The notes beneath the pieces are model-generated. The model was not told where the DNA came from. It did no database searches and worked only from the letters and a program-made list of their open reading frames with translations. The position numbers and the translations under genes are program-made. Shown one piece after another: positions 1 to 8,456 of a DNA stretch of 64,000 nucleotides. This DNA comes from Asaia sp003994335 (GTDB lineage: Bacteria > Pseudomonadota > Alphaproteobacteria > Acetobacterales > Acetobacteraceae): NCBI RefSeq assembly GCF_037151175.1, contig NZ_JBBCOR010000011.1, positions 1 to 64,000 of the forward strand, in the 5' to 3' direction. Positions within the stretch are counted from its first letter, which is position 1; the number at the start of each line of letters is the position of its first letter.

Positions 1-105
1 CTCAAGGACTGCAGGCGCATCGCCACACGCTACAACAGATGCCCGACCGTCTTCTTCTCAGCCATCTGTCTCGCCGCTACCGTCTGTTCTGGCTATGAGT
101 CCTGA
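1..105 (+). pseudogene. C-terminal fragment of an IS5-family-like transposase
   Basis: Frame 1 from the window edge reads a tail resembling the end of IS5-group transposases (RRIATRYN, then FFSAICLAATV). The family typically ends in a short hydrophobic tail such as VLFWL followed by a stop. Here one base appears to be missing just after the ATV codons, so the frame slips and stops at 103-105 instead of at the TGA at 96-98. The 5' part lies outside the window, so whether the element is complete cannot be told. No terminal inverted repeat could be paired because only one end is visible. The assignment rests on this short tail only. Confidence 0.55.
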
Positions 106-178
106 GCCTAGCCTGCGGGGTGGCACCATGTGTTTCAGGGATCAGTCCTGACAAGCATCAAATAGCCGTATGCCAGGC

Positions 179-970
179 CTAACCCGGCTGGGCGGCAGAC
201 CCTGCCAGAAGTCCCCCGTCGATATTGAATTCCGAACCGGTCACGTAGCATGCCTCGTCCGAGGCCAGCATCACGCAGAGCGACGCGACCTCATCGACCG
301 TGCCGAAGCGCTTGAGCGGTGTATCCGCCACGAGAGCTGCCATGCGGGTTTCACGGTCGGGACCGTCGCCCAGCATGGCTTCCCACATTGGGGTGAGAAT
401 GGCGGCGGGGTGGATGGAATTGCACCGTATGGCCCAGTTTCTCTGGGCGGCGTAAAGAGCCACGGTCTTGGTATGATTGCGTATGGCTGCCTTCGAGGAG
501 GCATAGGCCGCCGCTCCCGGTATGCCGACCAACCCTGAGCGGGAGGAGATATTGATGATCGATCCTGTCCCTCTCAGTCCCATACGGCGCAGGGCATAGC
601 GACAGCCGAGAAACGTACCATCCAGATTTGTCTGATGAACGGCGCGCCAGTCAGCAAGGCTGGCATGTTCCGGGTCATGGGGGACAATGTCATTTTCAAA
701 CCCCGTAATCCCCGCATTATTCACCACGATGTCCGGGATCGCCCCCGATTTTTCATCCGCTGCCTCGAGCGCGAGCCACTCAGCCTCGTTGCGGACATCG
801 AGCGGGACAAACCGGCAGGAAAGGATATCGGCCGCAGCTTGCCCTGTTTCATGGTCAAGATCGGACAAGAGCACCCTGCATCCTTCACGGATGAAGTGTC
901 GTGCAATGGCAAGGCCGATACCCCGTGCCGCGCCCGTGATGAGAGCCGTTTTTCCGATTAGCCGGGTCAT
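179..970 (-). CDS. SDR family NAD(P)-dependent oxidoreductase
   Basis: Classical short-chain dehydrogenase of 263 aa, the usual family length. The N-terminal dinucleotide-binding motif TGAARGIG (about residues 12-19), the NNAG motif, the catalytic Ser in NISSRSG and the YASSK catalytic Tyr/Lys pair are all present, and the C-terminus carries the usual TGSEFNIDGG. ATG at 970 is chosen because it sits directly before the first beta strand; the frame stays open further upstream but that part has no SDR character. The gene is divergent from the one at 1053 with 82 bp between them. The substrate cannot be read from sequence; an alcohol, polyol or hydroxy-keto compound is the family expectation. 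Confidence 0.9.
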   Translation of the reverse strand: MTRLIGKTALITGAARGIGLAIARHFIREGCRVLLSDLDHETGQAAADILSCRFVPLDVRNEAEWLALEAADEKSGAIPDIVVNNAGITGFENDIVPHDPEHASLADWRAVHQTNLDGTFLGCRYALRRMGLRGTGSIINISSRSGLVGIPGAAAYASSKAAIRNHTKTVALYAAQRNWAIRCNSIHPAAILTPMWEAMLGDGPDRETRMAALVADTPLKRFGTVDEVASLCVMLASDEACYVTGSEFNIDGGLLAGSAAQPG

Positions 971-1052
971 TTTACTGGTTCTTCTTTCCCAAGACGGTGA
1001 TTCTGATCGTAGTCTCGCTTCGCGCCGATGGGCAGGGGGGAGAAACAGGATC

Positions 1053-1634
1053 GTGACAGCGCCAGAGAAAGGCACATTTTCAGTTGGTCTGGTTCGGGGT
1101 CTGCCTCGTGCAGATTTCAGCGAATGCCATGAGCGTATGATCGCGTCCGGGCCCCAGCGCTGTCTCGACGCCGTCGAACGCTTCCGCACCGAGGACGATG
1201 CTTTCATCCGAACCTGCCTGACCCTGCGCGATTTGCCTGGACGTCTGACAGGGGGGAAGAACGCTCACCGTTTTGGTATGGAGAGCTTCACTCCTCTCGG
1301 CCGTATCGACAATCACTGGGTAGGTTACGGCCTTGTCGGGCGTTTCTGGCAGGCCGGGTATGGGCTGGCATCGACTGAGCGCACGGCCAAGGCATTTTGG
1401 GAGGCCGATGGCAGGGCCTGCCGTCTGCTTCTGACGTTTGCGACACAGCCTGCGTCGGATGGGGTTACGCGGCTCGTGACCAGGACAGAAATCTCCTGTC
1501 CTGATCCGCGGGACCGGCGCAAGATGACGCTTTACTGGCTGCTGATACGGCCTGTCAGCGGCATAATAAGACGCCGCATCCTGCGCGCAGTGGAAATGGA
1601 ATGCATGAGAGCGGATATTCAGAAGGCCTCATAG
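1053..1634 (+). CDS. DUF2867-like conserved protein
   Basis: A 193 aa protein without signal peptide or membrane segments. The C-terminal half has the pattern of DUF2867/SRPBCC-like proteins: an aromatic core (RFWQAGYG), a strand with RLVTRTEI, and an ending rich in Arg (YWLLIRPVSGIIRRRIL), typical of small hydrophobic-cavity proteins. The GTG at 1053 is preferred because an AGGA lies just upstream and it fits the divergent promoter region shared with the SDR; the true start is uncertain since no ATG exists near it. Function is unknown. The pairing with an SDR in divergent orientation hints at a small redox or stress unit, but this is inference only. Confidence 0.55.
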   Translation: MTAPEKGTFSVGLVRGLPRADFSECHERMIASGPQRCLDAVERFRTEDDAFIRTCLTLRDLPGRLTGGKNAHRFGMESFTPLGRIDNHWVGYGLVGRFWQAGYGLASTERTAKAFWEADGRACRLLLTFATQPASDGVTRLVTRTEISCPDPRDRRKMTLYWLLIRPVSGIIRRRILRAVEMECMRADIQKAS

Positions 1635-1963
1635 GCGACGTTAGCGGAAATAAAGTAAGTATAAAGTATCCTTGCGGTAGATTGACGATAAATTACCTGA
1701 TCAGTGTCTCTGGACGGGGTAATGGGTCGTCGGGGTTCAGGGACGGTTAGTTAAATCACGTCTATATCTCTGACAGGTTTTGCCCATATAATAAGTTTAT
1801 TCGAAAAATAAATAATTTATGCATCCCTATGCAATCGGTGCAACCCCTTGCGTTGTTGCGCAACATTTCTATATCAGGCCGCGTTGTGCGCCTGAGCTCC
1901 GTTTCATGAGGAATCGGCGCCAAGTCCAGAGCAAGTATTCGCAACTATCGCAGAGGTAAGATC
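1635..1963. other. Intergenic region, AT-rich, upstream of the Hint-domain gene
   Basis: About 330 bp without a convincing gene. It is markedly more AT-rich than the surroundings, particularly around 1785-1820, and presumably carries the promoter of the TTG-started gene at 1964. An AGAGGT Shine-Dalgarno sequence lies just before that TTG. I see no clear hairpin terminator for the gene ending at 1634. Confidence 0.5.
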
Positions 1964-4192
1964 TTGGCTATCAGCCGTTCAGCCTATCGCACGACCGTCA
2001 CCAATGGATCGACCCGCTATGTGGGCGCTGGCCAGACTGCGACCGGTGATGTGGTCTATGGGCTCAATGGCGGTACGGATCATCCGGCCGTGGATCTGGC
2101 TTCGGGCGGCGTCATCTCGGCGGCGACGGCACTTTCGGGCGGAGTGATCGCCGCAGCGGCCAATGGGACGACCTATGGCGGGACGGCGTATGAGAGCGGA
2201 TCCTTTGCCGCCCTGAACCAGGGTGTGGTCGTGAGCGCTACCGTGACCTCGCGCGCCGGGATCGCTGTGGGCAATTTGTCCGGCTATCAGGGTGATCCGG
2301 CGCGTGCAATCGCGCCCCATGTCATGAATGGCGGTCAGGCGATCGTCGGGGGTGGTTTTACGGTCAAGGGGCAGAGCTTTTCCGGATCGGGCGTGATCTC
2401 GGGCGGAACATTCGACGTGGGTTCGACAGAGCAGCTCGCCAGTGGCGGTACGGATAGCGGGAGCATCATCGGCGGTACACAGATCGTCTCGGCGGGGGGC
2501 GTCGCGTTGCGGAGCATCTTCAGCGCAGGCGTGCAGTTGATCTCCGGGGGGCTCGCCTCGAATTCCGTCGTCTCGGCTGGCGGCACTGTCGTCGCGGCGC
2601 GGGGCGGTACCGCGCTGACGGTCAGCGTTGGCGCCGGAGGCACGGCCCAGGCACTGGCAGGCGGGGTGATTGTCAATCAGGTCGTGATGGCCAATGCCGT
2701 GGCCATTACGGGGTCTGGCGGCGTCGTCAGCGGTGCCACAATCTCTTCCGGTGGGTCCGAGCAGGTGCAGTCTGGCGGTGTCGTCAGTGGGGCAACGATC
2801 CTGTCGGGAGGAAGTCAAACCGTTCAGGGGGGAGGCAGCGTGCAGAATGCTGTCATCTCCGCTGGGGGGTCGATGATTGTTGCTTCCGGTGCGACGATCA
2901 CCAATCTCGCTATCATTGGCGCCACAAGCTCTTCCGGCCCTGCCGGAACGCTTATCGTAACGCCGGGCGCGGTGCTGAACAATGTGAGCGTCGGCTGGCG
3001 CGGTCGTATCGATATCGAGGGACTCTCCTACAAGCCGGGCGGGCGGATCACCGTCAGCAATGGCATCCTGACCGTGACCCATACGGATGGAACAACCTGG
3101 TCAACGCCACTGACAGGCAGCTACAAGGCAGGCGATTTCCATCTTGAGGCCGATAGCGACGGCAGCACCAACCTGATTTATGACAGGTGCTTCCTTGCCG
3201 GGACGATGATCCGCACACCCTGTGGTGAAAAAGCGGTCGAAACGTTGCAGCCCGGTGACGAGCTCTGCGTCATGGGCGAGGATGGACCGGTCATTCGCAA
3301 AATCACCTGGGTCGGTTCCGCCGAGATCGTGGTCGATCCCTCGCGCAGCGATGATAGAGCGGGCTACCCTGTGCGGTTCCGGGCCAATGCGCTCGGGGCG
3401 GGGCTGCCCGATCGTGATCTGTTCATCACTCCTGAGCACTGCATCCATATTGGTGGCCGCCTCGTACCAGCACGCATGCTCGTGAATGGCGGCAGCATTG
3501 CCTATGATCGCAGCCAGTCGCGCTTCATGATCTATCATCTGCGCACCCAGGATCATGCGATCCTCTGGTCGAACAACATGGAAACCGAAACGCTGTTCGA
3601 CACGCAGCGTCTGTCAGACGTGGACTTTGCCAGTGGCACTGCGATGGCTGAAACCTCGTGCGCCATGTCACGCGCTGCACCGCTCTGTGTCGAGCGTGCT
3701 TTCGTGGAGCCTCTCCACCGGATGCTGGCAGAGCAGGGGGGGGCGGTCGGTTCCGACCGACTCTCACCACCTGAGGAGCTGATACCCGATGGCGAAACCG
3801 ATCTGCATCTGGTGGCTCCCGATGGGCAAATCATTCATCCGTCCCGTCGGACAGCGGATATGATGATCTTCCAGGTTCCGCCCCTGCTCGAAGAGGTGCG
3901 GCTCAGATCGCGCGCCGCCAGTCCCTCGCAGATTGAGGGGCCGTTCATCGATGATCGTCGCGATCTCGGTGTGCTGGTGGGCGACATCCATCTCTGGGAC
4001 AGCGCCGCGACCCGTCGTATCGACGCACATCTGCAGGATGTCGCGCTTGAGGGCTGGCACGGTCTGGAAGACGGCTCCGTTCGCTGGACGGGGGGCAATG
4101 CCCTCCTGCCGCTTGGCGCGCGTGAGGGGGGGAATTATGCTGTTCTTGGCATTCGCCTCAGGGCAGCCGGCCCGCGTCGAAGCGCTGCCTGA
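1964..4192 (+). CDS. AIDA-repeat surface protein with C-terminal Hint domain
   Basis: 742 aa. Residues 1-400 are a low-complexity beta-solenoid-like passenger made of repeats with the pattern VxSGGxxxGGxxxxAxI, as in AIDA-type autotransporter passengers. A Hint_2-type domain starts at about residue 408 with CFLAGTMI; its catalytic-type Cys is in CFLAG, followed by GEKAVETLQPGD, an LFITPEHCI core and the VPARMLVNGG segment that characterise this alphaproteobacterial Hint family. About 170 further residues follow. There is no beta-barrel translocator and no classical signal peptide, so the secretion route is unknown. Translation starts at TTG with AGAGGT upstream. A run of eight G (3736-3743) lies inside the coding part after the Hint core. 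The role, probably cell-surface or adhesion, is inference. Confidence 0.8.
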   Translation: MAISRSAYRTTVTNGSTRYVGAGQTATGDVVYGLNGGTDHPAVDLASGGVISAATALSGGVIAAAANGTTYGGTAYESGSFAALNQGVVVSATVTSRAGIAVGNLSGYQGDPARAIAPHVMNGGQAIVGGGFTVKGQSFSGSGVISGGTFDVGSTEQLASGGTDSGSIIGGTQIVSAGGVALRSIFSAGVQLISGGLASNSVVSAGGTVVAARGGTALTVSVGAGGTAQALAGGVIVNQVVMANAVAITGSGGVVSGATISSGGSEQVQSGGVVSGATILSGGSQTVQGGGSVQNAVISAGGSMIVASGATITNLAIIGATSSSGPAGTLIVTPGAVLNNVSVGWRGRIDIEGLSYKPGGRITVSNGILTVTHTDGTTWSTPLTGSYKAGDFHLEADSDGSTNLIYDRCFLAGTMIRTPCGEKAVETLQPGDELCVMGEDGPVIRKITWVGSAEIVVDPSRSDDRAGYPVRFRANALGAGLPDRDLFITPEHCIHIGGRLVPARMLVNGGSIAYDRSQSRFMIYHLRTQDHAILWSNNMETETLFDTQRLSDVDFASGTAMAETSCAMSRAAPLCVERAFVEPLHRMLAEQGGAVGSDRLSPPEELIPDGETDLHLVAPDGQIIHPSRRTADMMIFQVPPLLEEVRLRSRAASPSQIEGPFIDDRRDLGVLVGDIHLWDSAATRRIDAHLQDVALEGWHGLEDGSVRWTGGNALLPLGAREGGNYAVLGIRLRAAGPRRSAA

Positions 4193-4256
4193 GGCGCTGC
4201 CCGCGTGGCTGGCGGGCGAGGCGCGCAACTCGCTCCGTCGCTGATGCCCTGCCACG

Positions 4257-4889
4257 CTAGCGGAAAAGCTGCTCCTGACGATGCACGTCCCGGCGCAGGT
4301 CCCGGCCTGCTCTGAGTGCTGTGCCGCGCCGGATGTGGCGCGCCTGGGTCAACTGTAGAAGGTCCTGGGGGGGGGAGAGAGCGAGCTGGCGCCTGAGGAT
4401 ATGTGCCGTGACATAGGCGTCGGGACCGGCCCGATGGGCCGGGGAGGCCAGCTTTCTGTCGAGATCCAGGGCCAGCCAGTAACGCAAGATCTGATTCGTA
4501 TGGCGCGGCGCTTCCGGCCAGAGCTTCTGACCGATACGCAGGGTGCAAAGCCAGGGAAGGCCACCAGTGATCTCGTCAGTCAGAAAATGGCGTTCGAAGG
4601 CGATGTGATGGGCGGCGAGCATGTCGGGGAGCGGAGCCCGTCTTACTTCTGCTTGCAGGATTTCAGGGTCTGCATGAGGCATGTCAGGACTGAAATCCTC
4701 GTCCATAAGATGATGTACCGCCTGGGTCTCGGGCGAGAGCGTCGCTCTGGGGCGGAAGAGCCGGGTATGGATGGGCTCGACGCGCCATTGATCATCCTGC
4801 AGGACCAGATCGACCGACCCGAATTCGATAACTTCGGAAGCAGCGGGGTGCGCGCCTGTCGTTTCGAGATCAATAACACGTAGACGCAT
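4257..4889 (-). CDS. DEDDh-type 3'-5' exonuclease
   Basis: 210 aa protein opening with RVIDLETTG, the Exo I motif (Asp and Glu metal ligands) of DnaQ-like DEDDh exonucleases. A HNIAFE-like Exo II segment (AHHIAFERHFL) and an Exo III block near PAHRAGPDAYVTAHIL, with His and Asp separated by four residues, complete the active site. It probably trims DNA or RNA 3' ends. ATG 4889 is preferred over the in-frame TTG at 4901 because the conserved strand begins at once and a GAG-rich SD precedes it. The C-terminal 40 residues look unlike the family and follow a C9 tract (G9 on the + strand, 4367-4375), so a slipped frame at the tail is possible. Confidence 0.8.
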   Translation of the reverse strand: MRLRVIDLETTGAHPAASEVIEFGSVDLVLQDDQWRVEPIHTRLFRPRATLSPETQAVHHLMDEDFSPDMPHADPEILQAEVRRAPLPDMLAAHHIAFERHFLTDEITGGLPWLCTLRIGQKLWPEAPRHTNQILRYWLALDLDRKLASPAHRAGPDAYVTAHILRRQLALSPPQDLLQLTQARHIRRGTALRAGRDLRRDVHRQEQLFR

Positions 4890-5123
4890 GGAATCACTCA
4901 ACTCTTTCTTCTGCTACAGAACCTGGCTTCATTTGAGACTGCTCACAGTGAATACCCCAAAGGTGAGGTAATATTTGTAATCGCCAGATGAGCAGGTGAA
5001 CCAATCGGTGTGCGGCACGTTTCAGAACCATACGGAACACGCCTGGAGTCATGCCTCATTCTTTCATGACGTTGCCAGATTGAGGCCATGTTCCTTTGTT
5101 GTTTTGCAGGAAAGGAGAAGGTC
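4890..5123. other. Intergenic region between exonuclease and small ORF
   Basis: About 230 bp with no gene I can support. It holds the promoter side of the leftward exonuclease gene and of the rightward 52-aa ORF. No hairpin or repeat stands out. Confidence 0.4.
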
Positions 5124-5282
5124 ATGAGCAATAATTCGACTTCCCCCCGGAGTGAAATCCTCACCGAGAACGAGGCCGCAAAGGTGTCGCCGCCCCCCCC
5201 TCGTGACGTGAAGACAGACCACCACGGTGAATTCCGCGTTCATGTCCAGCTTCTCGGCCAGGAATGGTCCCAGAAGCATTGA
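5124..5282 (+). CDS. Small hydrophilic protein, 52 aa, unknown function
   Basis: A short frame preceded by a strong AAGGAG Shine-Dalgarno sequence seven bases before the ATG, which is the main reason to believe it. The product is polar and charged, with a four-proline run (PPPP, encoded by a C8 tract at 5193-5200) in the middle and no membrane segment or Cys. It ends 50 bp before the 3' end of the leftward queD, so the two are convergent. I do not recognise a family. Confidence 0.45.
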   Translation: MSNNSTSPRSEILTENEAAKVSPPPPRDVKTDHHGEFRVHVQLLGQEWSQKH

Positions 5283-5332
5283 TAATGGCCTCCCTGGCGG
5301 TCATGCCAGGAGAGAGCGCTATCACGTGGACA

Positions 5333-5881
5333 TCAGCGCGAAACGCCCAGATCTGAGATCGTATGATCGGCGCGGTGCCACCAATACTCGCTGGGTGCTT
5401 TTGGCATGAGCGGCAAGCAGGCGTCAGGACCATCGCGCAGAATCACCGTGTTGGTGGGCGTCTCCTGCAATGTCAGGCTGGTGCAGCGTAACATGTCGCC
5501 ATCCGCGATCAGAAAAGCCTCCAATTTGGCGTAGAGCAGCGCGGCCAACAGTTCGGTGGTGGGATCGCCCGGTGTGACGACCAGACGGTCGAGCCGATGA
5601 GGCTCATGATCGCGAAACCAGTCAAGAAGCGGGTCCGCAGCAGAAATCTGAAATGCGTGATCGAGGCGGGTATCCACGAATGCGTGCCAGCGCACCTTGG
5701 CCTCGGCGAAAGGGACTACCATATTGCGCCCGCCATCAAGGCGATGTGGAAGCCGCGCCTGCAAGGTGACAGTGACGAACTCGTTATGCCCATGAGGGAT
5801 TGCGCAGCGTTCCGAGCTGCCATCGATCAGGCGATGACCCATACTGAAGCGGCGTGTGAAACTGAGTTCAGGTGCTGACAT
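5333..5881 (-). CDS. queD: 6-carboxytetrahydropterin synthase-like protein (QueD)
   Basis: T-fold enzyme of the queuosine pathway that converts 7,8-dihydroneopterin triphosphate to 6-carboxytetrahydropterin. Zinc-binding histidines are visible as H16 (MGHRL) and H30/H32 (HGHN), with a catalytic-type Cys26 just before HGHN. At 182 aa it is about 60 residues longer than the compact QueD of E. coli, with an extended C-terminus. ATG 5881 is used because it begins the T-fold strand (LSFTRRFSMGH); it overlaps the end of queC by 14 bp, showing translational coupling in a queE-queC-queD operon. Confidence 0.85.
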   Translation of the reverse strand: MSAPELSFTRRFSMGHRLIDGSSERCAIPHGHNEFVTVTLQARLPHRLDGGRNMVVPFAEAKVRWHAFVDTRLDHAFQISAADPLLDWFRDHEPHRLDRLVVTPGDPTTELLAALLYAKLEAFLIADGDMLRCTSLTLQETPTNTVILRDGPDACLPLMPKAPSEYWWHRADHTISDLGVSR

Positions 5882-6569
5882 AGCTCGACCATCCCTTGGC
5901 GCGCAGATCGCAGGCAGGGCAGGCACCACACCCATAGCCCCACTCATGAAGATGTGTGCGGTCCCCCAGATAGCAGCTATGGCTCTCTCGATTGATGAGC
6001 TTCACGAGCGCACTGCCTCCAATCCGCTCTGCGAGTCTCCAGGTTTCAGCCTTGTCGAGCCACATCAGCGGGGTATGCAGGACGAGACGGGTTTCCATGC
6101 CCAGATTGAGCGCAACCTGCAACGCCTTGATCGTATCGTCCCGGCAATCGGGATAACCCGAATAATCGGTCTCGCACACGCCGGTCACGATGTGACGGGC
6201 ATTACGGCGAACGGCGAGCGTGGCGGCAAAGCTCAGGAAGAGCAGATTACGGCCCGGAACGAAAGTGGAGGGTAGCCCGTTCTCGTTCATCTCGATGGCC
6301 GCTTCTCGGGTGAGCGCGGTGTCCGAGATCTGGCCCAGAACCGACAGATCGAGCGTATGGTCCTCGCCCAGACGGTCCTGCCAGTCAGGACGCGCCGAGA
6401 TCATGGCGCGACGCAGGGTTTCTCGGCATTCGAGTTCGATCGCGTGTCGCTGCCCATAGGCGAAGCCCAGTGTTTCGACATGGGCATAGCGGTTCAGGGC
6501 CCAGGCCAGACAGGTTGCAGAGTCCTGACCGCCGGAAAACAGGACGATCGCCGTATCATCGGAGGGCAT
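5868..6569 (-). CDS. queC: 7-cyano-7-deazaguanine synthase QueC
   Basis: ATP-dependent enzyme that turns 7-carboxy-7-deazaguanine and ammonia into preQ0. The 233 aa protein has the N-type ATP pyrophosphatase P-loop FSGGQDS at residues 11-17 and a C-terminal zinc site with Cys residues in CYLG and CGACPAC. The length matches the family. ATG 6569 is chosen because it places the P-loop strand right after the start and gives a TGATG overlap with the queE stop codon; the frame is open further upstream but that part lies inside queE. It is the middle gene of the que operon. Confidence 0.95.
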   Translation of the reverse strand: MPSDDTAIVLFSGGQDSATCLAWALNRYAHVETLGFAYGQRHAIELECRETLRRAMISARPDWQDRLGEDHTLDLSVLGQISDTALTREAAIEMNENGLPSTFVPGRNLLFLSFAATLAVRRNARHIVTGVCETDYSGYPDCRDDTIKALQVALNLGMETRLVLHTPLMWLDKAETWRLAERIGGSALVKLINRESHSCYLGDRTHLHEWGYGCGACPACDLRAKGWSSYVST

Positions 6570-7210
6570 CAGGGGATCCCGATCAGCTTGTGGGTTTGCA
6601 GCGACAGGCGCCAGCGCGGATGCGACAGACAATAGGCGACCGCTTTCTCGGTATTGGCGATACGATCCGGCCCATCCATCGGTTGCAGCCAGAAATGATC
6701 AAAATCCCAGCTCTCAAACAGCGCCGGTGGCAGGGCTTCCTGCGGATAGACCAGTTTCAGTTCCTGACCGCGACACTGAATCAGCCTGCTCTGTGGCTTC
6801 GGGCTGACGCAGATCCAGTCGATTCCCTCCGGCACCGCGATCGTGCCGTTGCTCTCGATAGCGATCTCGAAACCTGCCTCATGCATGGCGGTTATCAGGG
6901 GAGGATCAATCTGTAACAGGGGCTCGCCCCCAGTGAAGACGACATAGCGTCCCGCAGCCTCACCAGCCTGCTCTTTCCAGCAGGCGAGCAGCCTTGCAGT
7001 CAGGGCGGCGGCATCGGCAAAGCGTCCCCCTCCAATGCCATCGGTCCCTACGAAATCGGTGTCGCAGAACTGGCAGGCCGCTCTGTGGCGGTCCTCCTCG
7101 CGCCCGGACCACAGGTTGCATCCGGCAAAGCGACAAAAGACGGAGGCGCGCCCGGCATGGGCACCCTCCCCCTGAAGTGTCGCGAAAATTTCCTTCACGG
7201 CGTAAGACAT
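6569..7210 (-). CDS. queE: 7-carboxy-7-deazaguanine synthase QueE (radical SAM)
   Basis: Radical SAM enzyme that rearranges 6-carboxytetrahydropterin to 7-carboxy-7-deazaguanine. The iron-sulfur cluster motif is the QueE variant CX14CX2C (first Cys in CNLWSG, last two in CQFCDTDF). A GGEPLLQ SAM-binding motif and ESNGT follow. 213 aa from ATG 7210 (MSYAVKEIF), the normal start position for the family with the GEG motif at TLQGEGAHAG. It is first in queE-queC-queD. I looked at the leader for a preQ1 riboswitch and saw none. Confidence 0.93.
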   Translation of the reverse strand: MSYAVKEIFATLQGEGAHAGRASVFCRFAGCNLWSGREEDRHRAACQFCDTDFVGTDGIGGGRFADAAALTARLLACWKEQAGEAAGRYVVFTGGEPLLQIDPPLITAMHEAGFEIAIESNGTIAVPEGIDWICVSPKPQSRLIQCRGQELKLVYPQEALPPALFESWDFDHFWLQPMDGPDRIANTEKAVAYCLSHPRWRLSLQTHKLIGIP

Positions 7211-7279
7211 GCCTCGGATGTCGGCGAGCACTGCGCCCGATGCAAGCGAAAAATACCAAATTTTCGCGTCTCCGGTGCT

Positions 7280-8260
7280 CTACTGCGGCAATGTCGGCGT
7301 CTCCTTCGGTATTTCCGAGATATGCTGGACATACATCTCCCCTCTGGTGGTGACCCAGAGACGATGCTCTTTGAGGAAATCTGCGCCGAAGAGGGCGTAA
7401 TCGAGGTCATCGCTACTGAGGATGAAGACTTCCGGATCGTAAATCGTGAAATCGCCCAAGGTCAGGGATTTGAAACGATGATGCCAGGCCGTGACCTTGT
7501 CACTGCCAATGGCCTTGAACTGCGTATCGGAACGATCCTGCGCGAGCATGGCATCCGTCACACCCAGCCTGCGTGCAAAACGCAGGGGCAGGATTGTCCG
7601 GGAGGCCCCTGTATCCAGTACTGCCTTGATCGGCTTGCTCCCATCGATGGAGATGGTCAGCCCAATTTTCATCGTGTCGAGATCGCTGGTAATCCCCACG
7701 CGATGAAGGGGGCCTTTCCAGAGCGGTGCAGGCAAGGGGCAGCGTCTCATGTCCAGAAGCTGCATCTCGTGATGGGGCATGTCCATCACGAGATCGCTGG
7801 CCAGGAGAATCTCTGCCCCCAGCAACCCGACAAGGGGGGGAAGCGGTGGACGGAGGGTGGCGAAGACAGAGGATGTGACCGCAAAACCGTGATTGGTATT
7901 CGTGGCCCCCCCTAAGCCGATATCGTCTACCTGCGTCACGTTCTGGAATTCAGTCCCTTTGGCACCCGTCACCCGGACATAGCCCGACGCGAGTGTGAGA
8001 CCCAGCATGTCGATATAGCGGTCGCTCAATACGCTGTTGAAGGCGCCCGTATCGACCTCGAACAGGACAGGGTGGTGATTCAGGCTGGCCCTGACCACGG
8101 GAACGTTATGCAGGGAATAAAGAGGCATCCGGCCGATCGTGCCGATCTCGCACCCCTTATCGGGAGACGGGGTGTCGCAGCCGGCAATAAGACCGAGCGC
8201 GGCCATCGCGATCACCAGTAAGGCAGGTCGTCGAGGGCGCAGAATAGGGGACCGGGGCAT
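7280..8260 (-). CDS. Lipoprotein with two retropepsin-like aspartic protease motifs
   Basis: 326 aa with an N-terminal signal and a lipobox, LIAGC, with Cys28 as the predicted lipidation site. Two copies of the aspartic-protease active-site motif are present: EVDTGAFNSVL around Asp70 and VLDTGASRTIL around Asp216, each followed by a hydrophobic-hydrophobic-Gly segment (LVGLLGAEI and ALFGADFL) as in retropepsin folds. Bacterial retropepsin-like proteins usually have one such domain and act as dimers; here both halves sit in one chain. It should sit in the periplasm attached to a membrane. The substrate is unknown. It is upstream of queE on the same strand with 69 bp between, perhaps not in the same operon. 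Confidence 0.8.
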   Translation of the reverse strand: MPRSPILRPRRPALLVIAMAALGLIAGCDTPSPDKGCEIGTIGRMPLYSLHNVPVVRASLNHHPVLFEVDTGAFNSVLSDRYIDMLGLTLASGYVRVTGAKGTEFQNVTQVDDIGLGGATNTNHGFAVTSSVFATLRPPLPPLVGLLGAEILLASDLVMDMPHHEMQLLDMRRCPLPAPLWKGPLHRVGITSDLDTMKIGLTISIDGSKPIKAVLDTGASRTILPLRFARRLGVTDAMLAQDRSDTQFKAIGSDKVTAWHHRFKSLTLGDFTIYDPEVFILSSDDLDYALFGADFLKEHRLWVTTRGEMYVQHISEIPKETPTLPQ

Positions 8261-8456
8261 AGTACACCTTCCTGTCTGTCAGCATGATTGCCGGATGATC
8301 GTCTGCCCGTGACAAAAAACGCCAAGCATATCAGACACGGAGGTACCAGCATGCGGGCAAATACACTGACCGGGCAAGGGCACGTCTTGCCCTTGGAGAA
8401 GGTTGCCGATACGCCCGTTGGCAGCATGGATTGCGCCCAGCAGGAGGAGAGACCCC

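Noticed and set aside
1979..3082. 367-codon open frame opposite the AIDA-type repeats
   Set aside because: Repeat composition on the sense strand creates it; Arg/Asp-rich without structure.
7211..7279. preQ1 riboswitch before queE
   Set aside because: The leader is only about 70 bases and lacks the stem-loop plus A-rich tail pattern that I would expect.
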